Assembly: GCA_937625935.1 (NCBI GenBank)
Contig: OW569356.1
Location: 62,001-126,000, forward strand
Direction of reading: 5' to 3'
Length of the DNA stretch: 64,000 nucleotides
Source: Tetramitus jugosus
Lineage: Eukaryota > Heterolobosea > Eutetramitea > Acrasida > Vahlkampfiidae
In this document: positions 40,054-49,641 of the stretch, piece by piece
Layout of the letters: each line of letters starts with the position of its first letter
Numbering within the stretch: position 1 is the first letter of the stretch
The notes under the pieces: generated by a model
What the model was told of the DNA's origin: nothing
Database searches by the model: none
Seen by the model: only the letters and a program-made list of their open reading frames with translations
Translations under genes and position numbers: made by a program

Positions 40054-42343
40054 ATGACAGAAGAAGAAGAAGAAGATTGCAACATGACAAACAACGATGA
40101 TGAATCATCTGCTTCTACTACCGTTGATTTCACCATTATTCCACAAGAAATTCAATTCATCATCTTTAGCTATCTACCTGCATTGCCATAGTATGTCGAA
40201 CTATTTGTTTTTGTTTGTTTGTATGTTTTGTGTATGTTTTGTGTGTGCTCATCCCTATTTCCCAAGTTACTTTACTCTGAGAACATTAAACACGTTCTTT
40301 GCTGATCGATTCTCCTCCAATCGTCGTGGCGAAGAAGATGAAGAAGGGCTATTCTCTGAGATTAATTGCCTTAATCTCTCTTCATACAATCCACAAGGTC
40401 CATGGTACAGGAGCTCTGGTACCAACGCATTGATTCGAAGCGAGTTGATAGACAAGTGCAACAAACAGAATATTCGTACGCTTGTGCTGTCCGGTGCTTC
40501 CCAGATCGATGTTGACACAGTTTTGGAACGTTATCCAAATTTGAAGGAGTTGACATATCCAGGAGTTGTTGGAGACAGTCGATGGCGTCATCGTATTCCT
40601 CATTCGGATCATGAGTTGGTGTCAGAGTTGACCAAGGGGCCTCGATCCAATCGTGATGGTGGACAACTGGAGACTCTTAACCTGTTTTTGACGATACCGA
40701 TTGGTGAGGAGAGACTTCGAGTAAACTATTATAACGACAGACGCTATGTAGAGCTTGATTCAAGTGATGGTGAAAGCAGTGATAGTTCGAGTGATGAAAC
40801 AGAAGATGATGAAGAGGACAAACAGAGCAAAAGAAGGTTGATCAGAGAACAAAGAGTTGAGAGAGGAAAAATAATGCACACATTGACAGATGCTCTACAA
40901 TATTTCCCCAAACTGAAACGGTTGAACGTGTACAATTCGAATCTGAGGGATGAGGATGTAGCACAATGTTTGAAGGACATTCAACTTTTGATGAGAACAA
41001 AGAATGAGATCATAGAGAAATTATTATCACGCAATTTTCAGGAGGCACGAGATATGATTACTGATATTCCTGCTTACAATCGATTGTGCAGTCATCCATC
41101 AACGCTGAGCGAGGATTTTGAGTTGAACATTTACCCTTGTTTGTATCAAAAAAATAAGGCACTGGCATTCGATGACTTGATCCGATGTGGATTGTCGCCA
41201 CGAAACTGTGCGCAAGATGGACAAAGAAGCTACTTGTACATGGTGTTGCACTTTGGTCATTGGAATGTCAGAAAGAGATATCTGGAGGAGCTCTACAACA
41301 AGTATCCCAACGAGTTCTTCTATTGGTTCCAAGAGAAGGACTGGGAACTACTTTTAACGGAAACCTGTAGAAGTGATGAGTTTATCAAGTTTTTCCTTCC
41401 AAAGTTTACGAAAAGTGAGTTTCTGCGTGTCCTGTCTCCAAAATTTTTGACAAATTTTGGAGACGGGATCCATTCGGTGATTGAGAAGATGCCAAGTTTC
41501 GGATTTGATTTCAAATGTATTCCCAATTTGCTTACAATGGCGGAAAGGGCTCCACTATTGTATCAACTATTTTGCGATCATGGTTGCTCAATGAAAGCAC
41601 AAGAAGCTACTCTCACTGATTATCTTAAGCCTTCAGTTGGACCTTGGGTACTTTTCAAGATTTTGCAGGGAGCAGGTGATCTTTCGAATGACGAGGAGTT
41701 GATGGATCGAGTATTCGATCTATTAGTCGCGGGTGACGAACAACTCTCTCTCCTGGTTTTAGACAAAATTGGATCCGAGAATGTTCGATCTTATTCCAAT
41801 GACGATGGCGATACCTATCTGCATGTGGCACTGAAGAGGGACCGATTAGAACTTGCAAGAGCCATTATCAGCCGTTATGGTGTGAATGTCAATCAAGTGA
41901 ATCGAAAGGAAGAGACAATTCTTCACATTGCCTGCCATTCAATCAGGTGCTTACCGAATATGATTCAATCATTGCTTGATTTGCCTGGGATCAAAACATA
42001 TCTCAAAAATAGAGACGGTTCATATGCGTATGATATCATGCTCAAAACTCTGAGCACTCATGGATACCCAAGTTCTGTGTATTCCAACATTTTGCAGAGA
42101 TTGTATCCGGAGGAGGCTGTTCAAGTGGAACAAATGATTGCCAAGGTAAACAAAGAGCGTAACAGTAGCGACGATCCAGATTTCACAGGACCCAGAAAGA
42201 GGAAACCTAAGGTGTCCAGTAGCTACAAGAGAAAGAGAACAGAAGATTCGAGCGAACAGGAGAATGACAGTGGAGAGGAACAAGAGAACAACAACTGTAT
42301 GTCTCTCAGGTCAAATAGAAGAAAGTTCAGCGAGTACCATTAA
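40054..42343 (+). CDS. F-box protein with C-terminal ankyrin repeats, two exons
   Basis: Exon 1 is 40054-40190 and exon 2 is 40267-42343, giving 737 residues. The 76-nt intron starts GTATGT and ends TTCCCAAG; the split Tyr codon restores the frame. Splicing completes an F-box at about residues 29-60 (TIIPQEIQFIIFSYLPALP plus the next exon's TLRTLNTFF), which is lost in the unspliced frame. The middle is helical with an acidic Ser/Asp stretch. Ankyrin repeats lie near residues 555-640 (DGDTYLHVALKRDRLELARAII, EETILHIACHS). The C terminus is basic (RKRKPKV, KRKR) and suggests a nuclear location. F-box proteins present substrates to SCF ubiquitin ligases. Confidence 0.82.
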
Positions 42344-42616
42344 CATTGACTAAACAACATCGATGAATTCCCAAAAACCATAATAAAAAATCTCGCATTC
42401 AATTTTGCAGCCTTTTTTCTTGGGAATGAGGTCATGAGCAGTAAGTAACTACTACAGCAATTTTCCTCATTCAATGTTTCGAAAGTCCCGCAAGGGGTGG
42501 TTACTGTTTTGTGGCGGTTGTTTGTTATTGTCTTTCGTTTGCATTACCTGCTAGCCTCATTGCATCTGCTTCTCCTTGGTTGAACATACATCTCAAAGAA
42601 ACTCGTACATTCGCGA

Positions 42617-42631
42617 ACCAAAAATGTGGAA
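42617..42631 (+). repeat. Target-site duplication, left copy, element A
   Basis: ACCAAAAATGTGGAA, repeated exactly at 43945-43959. The element's 12-T run follows it directly. Confidence 0.9.
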
Positions 42632-43944
42632 TTTTTTTTTTTTGTTCCATACAACCAAGTGTGCGCAGTGCGCAAGCACACGATTGCTCATTTATTGACT
42701 TGTTTTGTGAGTGACGACCCGTAGGGCGTCATTCACTCTTCTTCTCTTGTTGTCCCCGACGGTGCACCTACAGGTTGGAAGAATCACTCAGGTGAGTGTT
42801 TTGATTGATGCCCTTCATCAAAGAGCGTAACCTTGTAGTAGGACCGTCGATGGACACAGAGCCATCTGTTGTTTTTTTCTTGTCTTGGGCCTTGTTGCTC
42901 CTCAGATCACCCAGTGTGATCCTCGCACTCCTTTTCTTGTTGTCATTGAGTTGTGGACTCTGAATCTCCTTTTCGGAGTCATCATCCACATCCACAATGA
43001 CTGTTTCGTCCTCAGTCAAACCATACCTTTTGCGTGCACTGGCTAGTGCCAATGCAGCAATTTCCTTCTTCACTCTGGCAAACACTGGAGAAGTGGCATT
43101 CACTTGCTCCAGGATTTGCCGATTTTCAGCGCTGAGCTGTACAACAGGCACTGTCGGCAGTGGTGTTGTACTCCTTTGTTCTTCTGCCTCCATTAGATCA
43201 GAAGCAGTTCTTTGTGCAACTTCCAGCTCCGGTATTGGGACCGGTTTGTTGCTCTCTTGACCCTTTGTCTTTGTCAATTCCTTGGTGAGTTCTGTGACCT
43301 GTCGACGCAGTGCGTCAACCACCGTCAGCAGCTCCTCGTACATCTTCGTCAACCTCTTGTTGACAGCCTTGAGAGGATCATGTGGTCTCTCGACGTATCG
43401 AGTGACCATGGCCTTTACCTTGTTCTCCCCGCTGAGCACTGCTTGTGCATAGGTTTCATCACCCATGACCACGAAAGCAGTGTCACGCTTCTTGAGCACA
43501 CTGGCAACCTTCTCAGGTCCCAGTAGCTTCTTGATGTCGTCCACTGACATGTTCTTCATGCCATGGACGACCACCTTTCTTGTGCAATCAACACTGCGCT
43601 TGGGTGCAGCAGTGCTGTTGCCAATCCTCCTCTCTTTGTTGAACGACTCAACAAAGTCATAGATGCGGTCACCCTTGACCGTCACCCATGCAACAAAGCG
43701 TTGCTGGCCTTTCCTTTTGATGACTTGGACTCGGTTGAGCCAGTCACCAAACTCCTCTCCAATCTTTCTTGCCAAAGATGACTGAGAGACGCCATTACCG
43801 TTGCCAGTAATGACGACCTCTCTGTCACTTGGCCTAGAGCCTTTCCGTGCAGTGGTCCACACTGCATAACGGCTGTTGCCGTATTCCTTCACCAAATTTG
43901 TTGAATCACCAGACATGTGATTCCGTTTTTTTCTGCGTTTTTTT
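42632..43944 (-). mobile_element. LINE-like retroelement A, ORF1-only, inserted upstream of the 5S rRNA gene
   Basis: 1313 bp between perfect 15-bp target duplications. Read on the minus strand it begins AAAACGCAGAAAAAACGG-like, carries ORF1, and ends GTTGTATGGAAC followed by a poly(A) run (12 T on the plus strand at 42632-42643). A poly(A) end, variable-length target duplication and no terminal repeats identify a target-primed (non-LTR) retroelement. No endonuclease or reverse transcriptase is encoded, so it must move in trans. The 5' end matches that of element B, so both are full-length at the 5' side. Its 5' end faces the 5S gene, 39 bp away. Confidence 0.88.
42768..43916 (-). CDS. Retroelement ORF1 protein (RRM-like plus coiled coil)
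   Basis: 382 residues from the ATG at 43916; the frame upstream begins only with TTG. Two strand-helix modules resemble RRM folds: about residues 30-85 (REVVITGNGNG … RFVAWVTVKGDRIYDFVES) and about 105-170 (KVVVHGMKNMSVDDIKKLLG … DTAFVVMGDETYAQAVL). A coiled coil follows near 185-225 (RLTKMYEELLTVVDALRRQVTELTKEL), then a basic, probably unstructured tail. RRM plus coiled coil is typical of LINE ORF1 RNA-binding proteins. The frame is intact, so this copy could be expressed. No catalytic motif is visible. Confidence 0.75.
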   Translation of the reverse strand: MSGDSTNLVKEYGNSRYAVWTTARKGSRPSDREVVITGNGNGVSQSSLARKIGEEFGDWLNRVQVIKRKGQQRFVAWVTVKGDRIYDFVESFNKERRIGNSTAAPKRSVDCTRKVVVHGMKNMSVDDIKKLLGPEKVASVLKKRDTAFVVMGDETYAQAVLSGENKVKAMVTRYVERPHDPLKAVNKRLTKMYEELLTVVDALRRQVTELTKELTKTKGQESNKPVPIPELEVAQRTASDLMEAEEQRSTTPLPTVPVVQLSAENRQILEQVNATSPVFARVKKEIAALALASARKRYGLTEDETVIVDVDDDSEKEIQSPQLNDNKKRSARITLGDLRSNKAQDKKKTTDGSVSIDGPTTRLRSLMKGINQNTHLSDSSNL

Positions 43945-43959
43945 ACCAAAAATGTGGAA
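43945..43959 (+). repeat. Target-site duplication, right copy, element A
   Basis: Exact copy of 42617-42631. Its right end, which is the first-strand nick position, lies 24 bp before the 5S rRNA 5' end. Confidence 0.9.
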
Positions 43960-43983
43960 ATAGGTCATTTTAGGTGTTAGAGT

Positions 43984-44102
43984 GTCTACGTTCATACAAT
44001 GGTGGAACCACCTCTTCCCATTTCGAATAGAGAAGTTAAGCACCATCTGGCTGAGTTAGTATTGAGATAGGAGACTACTCGAGAACCCTCAGTAATGTAG
44101 GC
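43984..44102 (+). rRNA. 5S ribosomal RNA
   Basis: 119 nt with the standard 5S fold. The 5' GTCTACGTT pairs with the 3' AATGTAGGC (helix I), ATGGTG pairs with CACCAT (helix II), and CTCT pairs with AGAG around a CCCATTTCGAATAG loop (helix III). The internal control region includes GAAGTTAAGCACC, then AGTTAGTATTGAGATAGGAGAC, the conserved box A and box C area for TFIIIA/Pol III. A TTTT terminator follows directly. In Naegleria the large rRNAs are on an extrachromosomal circle, so a chromosomal 5S gene is expected. Only one copy is present in this window. Confidence 0.94.
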
Positions 44103-44106
44103 TTTT
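44103..44106 (+). terminator. Pol III terminator of the 5S gene
   Basis: Run of four T immediately after the last paired base of the 5S RNA, the usual Pol III stop signal. Confidence 0.8.
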
Positions 44107-44482
44107 GACGTTTTATTGGATAACCAACGTGCGGTGTATTTCGTCACTTAAACAGGCATCCACATAGTCTTTATGATTACTATGAGAGAATGTAGAGCTA
44201 CCTTTTAATTTTTCTTCTTCTTTTTCTTCGTCTAGTTGAGCCATAGTTCGCAACTTCGTAATCTTCATCGTTTCCGTCTTTGTCTGCTTTCTATTCTTTT
44301 CTGGTTTCTTCTGTATCCAACACGAATTGATCACTTTGAGAGACAATAGAGATTGGACAAAATACAATTTAATAGAATAGAATAATTTTGGTTTCCTCGG
44401 AACCCCTCGCTTAAGATGTTTTACATGTTCATCAGATAGATTTACCCTGGCCTTTGTTGTTGTTTTCAATTGTGCATTGCAA
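44107..44482. other. Region between the 5S gene and alternative oxidase
   Basis: 376 bp. It holds the 3' flank of the minus-strand oxidase gene. A short minus-strand frame (ATG at 44244, stop near 44113, about 43 codons, Glu/Lys-rich) is the only ORF of note and has no support beyond being open. No repeat or further RNA gene is seen. Confidence 0.4.
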
Positions 44483-45466
44483 TTAATGCACACCTGCCTT
44501 TGCCTTTGTTGCCAATGTATGATTGTAATCTCTGTGCATGCACTCATCAGCTCTCACTGCCAACACCACATCTCTCAGTGTCGCAGTTGGCGCCAAATTC
44601 CAATACTTTTGAGCAATCTCCGGTGCGGGCGTATTTGGAATATCTCCGCTATCGATTGCCTCCAAAAATTGAGTGTAAGCACTTACGGCTTCTTCTTCGA
44701 GGTAACCCACCATTCGATGACTGAATCGAGGTGAAATGACATAGGCTGCCGTATAGAATGTCGTGTACACGACCTGAGCAGCAATCACCAACAATCTCTG
44801 AATGAGTGTTGGCTTGACTACTTGCATCCATGTCAACAAGTGCATTCTCTCATTTTCTGCCTCTTCGACCAATGCACCAATCCAACCATGATCTCTAGTC
44901 ATGGTTCTCAAACTGGTGAAATGTCTGAGGCAACCAGCAACCATTCCAGGAACAGCAGCCACCGTTTCCAACACCACAGCATGATGAATGTAACGGCTTC
45001 CAAAAAAGGCATGAACAAAAACGCGCAAAAATCTCATAATACCGTAGGCAACCTTGTCTACAGCGTCCTTTGGTTCTCTGTGACGCTTGGTTTCAAGTTG
45101 ATCGAGTGGAGAGACATCAGTGTATGGTGTGCCCCAGGTTCTGAGCGATGTGTGAGACAGTGGGATATGGTTCTTGAGGTAGTGCTCTTCAACTTGTTGT
45201 TCAGTCATGATTGGCTTGACGACACCATGAGTAGTCGTTGTTGTAGCTGTTGCGGCTTCAGCTGATGTTGTGGTTGTTGTGGCCCAAGAAGTTTGGTTGG
45301 AATATTGGTTCTTTTGTTGCGGATTGGCAAAAGCTTGCTTGTTGTTGTTTTTGTAAGCGGATAGCCACTTTACAAAATTTCTGTTTTGTTGTTGGTTGGT
45401 GAGGAATCTCTTGCCTTGTTGTTGATGTTGTTGTTGGCAGAGTGTCTTTAGTAGTTGTCTTTGCAT
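44483..45466 (-). CDS. AOX: Mitochondrial alternative oxidase
   Basis: 327 residues from the ATG at 45466; the frame upstream begins with TTG. The N-terminal 90 residues are rich in Gln, Arg, Thr and Ala, a mitochondrial targeting region. The diiron ligands are all present: Glu in LETVAAVPG, EAENERMH, the LEEEAVSAY motif and RADECMHRDYNH. A hydrophobic stretch (LLVIAAQVVYTTFYTAAYVI) forms the membrane-associated helix. The enzyme passes electrons from ubiquinol to oxygen on the matrix face of the inner membrane without pumping protons. The upstream region shares a bipartite motif with the acetyl-CoA synthetase gene. Length is normal for protist AOX. Confidence 0.95.
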   Translation of the reverse strand: MQRQLLKTLCQQQHQQQGKRFLTNQQQNRNFVKWLSAYKNNNKQAFANPQQKNQYSNQTSWATTTTTSAEAATATTTTTHGVVKPIMTEQQVEEHYLKNHIPLSHTSLRTWGTPYTDVSPLDQLETKRHREPKDAVDKVAYGIMRFLRVFVHAFFGSRYIHHAVVLETVAAVPGMVAGCLRHFTSLRTMTRDHGWIGALVEEAENERMHLLTWMQVVKPTLIQRLLVIAAQVVYTTFYTAAYVISPRFSHRMVGYLEEEAVSAYTQFLEAIDSGDIPNTPAPEIAQKYWNLAPTATLRDVVLAVRADECMHRDYNHTLATKAKAGVH

Positions 45467-45605
45467 GTTGTTGTTTGAGTGATTTATCAAAGCAATGTGT
45501 GGTTTGTTTGTTTGCTTGTTTGTTGTTGTTGGTTTTGAGAAGCTTGAGAGACAGCTTTATATCTCGACTAATCGGGAAGTGAGGAACCTTTCAAAGTATC
45601 ACGGC

Positions 45606-45623
45606 CGCCGTCGGGTGCGCAAG
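45606..45623 (-). promoter_or_regulatory. Bipartite motif upstream of alternative oxidase
   Basis: Plus-strand sequence CGCCGTCGGGTGCGCAAG, 140 bp before the ATG at 45466. It matches 15 of 18 positions, with the three mismatches confined to the spacer, of the site at 36708-36725. It lies in a short G+C-rich patch within A+T-rich intergenic DNA (45467-46005), which otherwise shows GTT repeats and no RNA gene. Confidence 0.45.
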
Positions 45624-46005
45624 AATCTCTGCAATGAACGAAAATTTGGTCTGCTGTAATGCGGGTTTACGATGTTCAGGCTGAACATCAATCGCCAACG
45701 AATATTGTTTTGGATGAACTCTTGGGAAGGCCATTGATTTTCTGGAGGAATTCATCAATCCTATACTTTTTTTCCCGAATTTCCCTTATTCTGCGCCAGA
45801 TCTGACTGATTCACTCCGGCTTTCTGAAAGACTATGGAAAGATGGAGTGGTTCAACTTGTCGTAAATAAAGATGTGTTAAACTATTCACGAAATGAAGGT
45901 TGACCAGTTGTATTGAAACTGTGATCAAACACAGAAATACAATCGGACTGTTCATCCCAAACAGAGAAAGGCTAAAAAACCGTTGCTACTCAACAATTGT
46001 TATCA

Positions 46006-46773
46006 ATGATCACAAAGAATCTGAGCAAAGGAAGATCTTCTTCTACTAACCTTCCGTATTTTCTGTTATTATCAACTCTCATTCTTCTCGTATGTTGTTG
46101 CTCAGGATCGGTTCGAGCAATGACCTATGATCGAACGTATGAGCTTTCAGGTCATATTTCTCCACTCAAGACATATTTGGCACAGGTCCCAGGTATTGCC
46201 AATCGAGTCCGAGTGAGTGCCTTGTGCCGTGATACTCGTTGTTCGTTTTCTCTCTTCGATAAGAAACAATTTGAATTGTATGTAGATTCAGAGGGCAAAG
46301 AGGGAACTGCTATCGTGCACAGAACAGCTCTGACACCTAACACGGAACAAGTATTGAATATAGATCCCGATGAAGATCATCGCTCATTCAAGACTCGGTA
46401 TAAGGGACCACTGTTCGTTGTGGTTCGAAATTTGGGATTGGAGCCAACTGATGTCAAAGGAACAGTCCACTACGTTGCTTTGGTCCAAGGTAGAATGATA
46501 GCGGTGGGAACTTTGGTGCTAGTCATCTGTTTTCTAAGTTGTATTACTGTGTGCGTCGGACTACCTATCTGTTACATGAATTATCAGAATGAGAAGAGGT
46601 TGAAACATCAAGCTCTGAGTCCTGCCTCGGCTGCCAACGGCGACCAGCATTACATTCAAGCCCCTTCTCCCGTGTCAAATAATTACGGATCTATGTTTTC
46701 TCATCAACAACCACCAACACCATCGATTTTCACCAGAGATTATGTAAATTACCATCAGGAAGCACAACAATAA
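46006..46773 (+). CDS. Type I single-pass membrane protein of unknown function
   Basis: 255 residues from the ATG at 46006. A signal peptide (PYFLLLSTLILLVCCCSGSVRA) is followed by an extracellular or lumenal region of about 125 residues with a Cys pair (LCRDTRCSF) and beta-rich character. A TM helix (VGTLVLVICFLSCITVCVGLPICYM) comes next, then a cytosolic tail of about 70 residues rich in Ser, Pro, Gln and Tyr. I recognise no family. The arrangement suggests a surface or endomembrane receptor-like protein. It is divergent from alternative oxidase. Confidence 0.8.
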   Translation: MITKNLSKGRSSSTNLPYFLLLSTLILLVCCCSGSVRAMTYDRTYELSGHISPLKTYLAQVPGIANRVRVSALCRDTRCSFSLFDKKQFELYVDSEGKEGTAIVHRTALTPNTEQVLNIDPDEDHRSFKTRYKGPLFVVVRNLGLEPTDVKGTVHYVALVQGRMIAVGTLVLVICFLSCITVCVGLPICYMNYQNEKRLKHQALSPASAANGDQHYIQAPSPVSNNYGSMFSHQQPPTPSIFTRDYVNYHQEAQQ

Positions 46774-46809
46774 AGTTTACTTTACAATTTTACTGTTAAT
46801 AATTTACAG

Positions 46810-49191
46810 TTACTTTGAGATGAGTTTGTTACGCAGCATGATGATAAGTACCAGAGCAATGACCACCATACCAACACATATTCCAACAAACCACCAATAA
46901 TTATCAACATCTTGACCAGGAACTTTGACATTCATTCCCCAGACGGACGAGATTAGAGTCAACGGACCTAACAAACTGGCAATCACAGTAATACGGTTCA
47001 TAAATTCATCTGTTCTTCCACTAGCTTCTGCGATTTCAATTTGAACTTTGGTTAGATAATTGTTGTGAGTTTGGTTAAGGTTCTCACGTGCAACTTCCAA
47101 CTTTTCCAAACAAATCTGTAAATGGTCCAAAACATCTCTCAAATACACTTGAACATTATTGGAGAGAAACCGAATGGGTTGACTCGCCAGATAAGTGGTC
47201 ATCCTTTGTTTGGGAAGTAGAAGGCGACGAAGTGAAATTACATTCCTCTTTGCCAGTCCCAACCGCTTCAACAAGTCATTCTGTTCACACTGTGCTAACA
47301 TGAACACCAATTCATCCAAGTTATCAACTTCCAAAACTAGTGAATCTACAAAAGGAATATACATATCGACCATCGCGTCCAAGAATGCATACAAGATCCA
47401 ATCACTGCTCGGCACATGTGTTCGTTTACATTCCACTAGTGGTTCGATTGGTGGAGGAGGGACAACACCCTTGGTGGTGGGCGATTCCGAAGTAGGTTTT
47501 GATGAAGGAACAGCAAGTGTCGTTTCTGCTGGCATATCTGTCACTCTCATTGCAGCCGATGACAATTTCTTTGTCAATGACCGTTGAACATCGTACTTGT
47601 AGGTGGGAATATTCGATTCGATCTTGCCCTTTTCAATGTCGAACTCGAACTCTGTCTCAATTCTCTTCATCAACAAGTCTAATCCCTTGATGGGACGATC
47701 ATGTATGGTGATTACATAATCCCTGAACAGCACAACATTCAATTGTGTTTCATTGTTCGTTGCATGATGGTGCATTTGAGCGGGTAAGAGCTTTGCAAAG
47801 GATGGAGGTGCCGGTAGTTCATCATCCACTTGACCCGTAAACACAACAAACATGTAATCAGCAAACAATTCCCACTTTTCTCCCGTATCAAGATTGATGA
47901 TATCCTCAGTTGTCAGCGGATGAAGTCCAAAGTACTTTTCAATCATTTTCATGTCAGAAACCGAAGGGTTCTGAACATCGATCCACACGGGATCTTCGAA
48001 TCGCAGCACTTGTGGTGCATTGGCTGCTCTCTTGCCAATTACTGTTGCTGACGGAGATGCTGGAGTGGGAGATTCCGGTTGAGCCGCAACATTGTTCTGC
48101 GAGATATGATCGACGAGAGAACGTAGAGTTTTGAACGTGTGACACTCATAGTTCAATCCCACAATAATGAACCGTTTTCCGTACTGATGAAAATCAGTTT
48201 TCATACGAATGTCATTAATGTTAGTTCCCTTGTGTGGTATGCGCTGATTCTTGCTCACTCGTTCACGAATGACTTCATCTTCTCTGGACATTGGTGGTTC
48301 GGCCTCACTGTAGTCATCTTCTTCGAGATTGGGTTGCTGCGTAGATGATGATTCATCTGATGCACTGAGAGGCATTCGATACTGCTTAAGTGAATCGAAA
48401 TCTTCGAGATTGTTTCCAGGTTTCATCCGCATACTACGTAGTGTGTTTTTGGGAAGCAAGGGACGCAATGGCTTTTTCTCTTTTTGAAGGAGCGGCGTTC
48501 TCTGTTTACCTCCTTCTTCTGCTTCCTCCTCTTCTTCCTCAGAGGCAGTGGATGCACGTGTAGATGTTGGAACATCGAGAAATTCTCTTGTGGAACGGTA
48601 TGCGCTGAATGCCATGGGTCGATATCCACCAATTTGTCCCACAGGCGCCTCCTCTTCTTCCTCTTCTCCCATCAGATTGGTCTGAATTTGGTCTGACTGT
48701 TCTGGTTCTGTCGGAGAGACCATTGTCACAGAAGCTGAACGTTGGTCATGTCGAAGAAGCACATGATCATCACCTTCGTCAGTTTCAGGAAGAGCACTAT
48801 CATCTGCCAATCTAGGTGCTCTTTGTGCACCTGACACGGCAAATGGATCCTGTTCCTGTTGTAGTGCTTCATCATGGTCTGCTGCGAGCATTGAGGAAGA
48901 TGAAGGAGAAATTGAAGGAGAGCGCGGCGCACGACTCCTTTGTTTGGATCGCTTGGATCGTTTCCGATGTTTTTCCGGTGTTGGTTGACTATATCCTTGG
49001 AATTGTAATGGAATCTGAGGTGGGAGAGTTAGACTGCTCTTCCGTTCCATAAGTCTTTGCTCTGCGGCAGTATCACTCACATGATCACCACTCCGTTTTT
49101 TACCACCATTCCTTCGATGTTTCTTGTTCTTTTGGTGGTTGTTGTTCTGTGCGCTAGACGTAGATGGAGATTTGTCTTCTTTATCGCTCAT
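46810..49191 (-). CDS. CorA-family divalent cation transporter
   Basis: 793 residues from the ATG at 49191; the frame upstream begins with TTG. The first 330 or so residues are charged and low-complexity with Ser and Glu runs and basic patches. The soluble CorA domain follows (DPVWIDVQNPSVSDMKMIEKYFGLHPLT, then EDI). A long helix leads to two C-terminal TM segments, the first ending in the GMN signature (SSVWGMNVKVPG), the second WWFVGICVGMVVIALVLIIML. CorA proteins are pentameric Mg2+ channels; the eukaryotic Alr1 type sits in the plasma membrane, and the absence of a mitochondrial targeting signal here fits that better than Mrs2. The stop is about 35 bp from the convergent gene. Confidence 0.9.
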   Translation of the reverse strand: MSDKEDKSPSTSSAQNNNHQKNKKHRRNGGKKRSGDHVSDTAAEQRLMERKSSLTLPPQIPLQFQGYSQPTPEKHRKRSKRSKQRSRAPRSPSISPSSSSMLAADHDEALQQEQDPFAVSGAQRAPRLADDSALPETDEGDDHVLLRHDQRSASVTMVSPTEPEQSDQIQTNLMGEEEEEEAPVGQIGGYRPMAFSAYRSTREFLDVPTSTRASTASEEEEEEAEEGGKQRTPLLQKEKKPLRPLLPKNTLRSMRMKPGNNLEDFDSLKQYRMPLSASDESSSTQQPNLEEDDYSEAEPPMSREDEVIRERVSKNQRIPHKGTNINDIRMKTDFHQYGKRFIIVGLNYECHTFKTLRSLVDHISQNNVAAQPESPTPASPSATVIGKRAANAPQVLRFEDPVWIDVQNPSVSDMKMIEKYFGLHPLTTEDIINLDTGEKWELFADYMFVVFTGQVDDELPAPPSFAKLLPAQMHHHATNNETQLNVVLFRDYVITIHDRPIKGLDLLMKRIETEFEFDIEKGKIESNIPTYKYDVQRSLTKKLSSAAMRVTDMPAETTLAVPSSKPTSESPTTKGVVPPPPIEPLVECKRTHVPSSDWILYAFLDAMVDMYIPFVDSLVLEVDNLDELVFMLAQCEQNDLLKRLGLAKRNVISLRRLLLPKQRMTTYLASQPIRFLSNNVQVYLRDVLDHLQICLEKLEVARENLNQTHNNYLTKVQIEIAEASGRTDEFMNRITVIASLLGPLTLISSVWGMNVKVPGQDVDNYWWFVGICVGMVVIALVLIIMLRNKLISK

Positions 49192-49641
49192 ACTGACAAA
49201 AATGGTCGGATCAACAGAGTGAAGATGTGTACGTTTCTTGCGACGTTGTATTGTACGTTGAAATAATTTCCTTGGCCATCTCCTGATGAGCTTATCGGAT
49301 GATGCCAAAGGTAAAATTTAACTCTGTGGTTGTATTTTTAGAAGAGAATTCGATGAAAATTCAATCTAATTGGTATTGCCATCAATTTCACAAGAATCAC
49401 CGCTCACGAGGTAACTTTGTTTGTTGACTTCAGTGGTCTTAATTCTGAACTGATGATATGGCAATTTGACAATTGGACACCAAGGCACAAGAGTCCATAA
49501 TCCAGTTCGAACCTCCAATTACTCCGCCTTTCCATTCAGAAAACTCCACTCCCAGTTCCCTTTTACCACCAACAAGTTTTGTTGTTGTGAACGAGAAGAA
49601 AAAACTCAACATTGAAGAAACACTCGAAGATTGATAAAAAG
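49192..49641. other. Divergent region between CorA and ABCA genes
   Basis: 450 bp with no RNA gene, repeat or supported ORF. The right part is an A-rich leader before 49642. Both promoters should lie here. Confidence 0.45.

Noticed and set aside
42997-43781. Plus-strand frames inside element A, repeated in element B
   Set aside because: Mirrors of ORF1; the poly(A) tail fixes the element's strand as minus.
44113-44547. Minus-strand frame overlapping the end of alternative oxidase
   Set aside because: Its upstream half overlaps AOX codons in another frame. Only the last 43 codons are outside, and nothing supports them.
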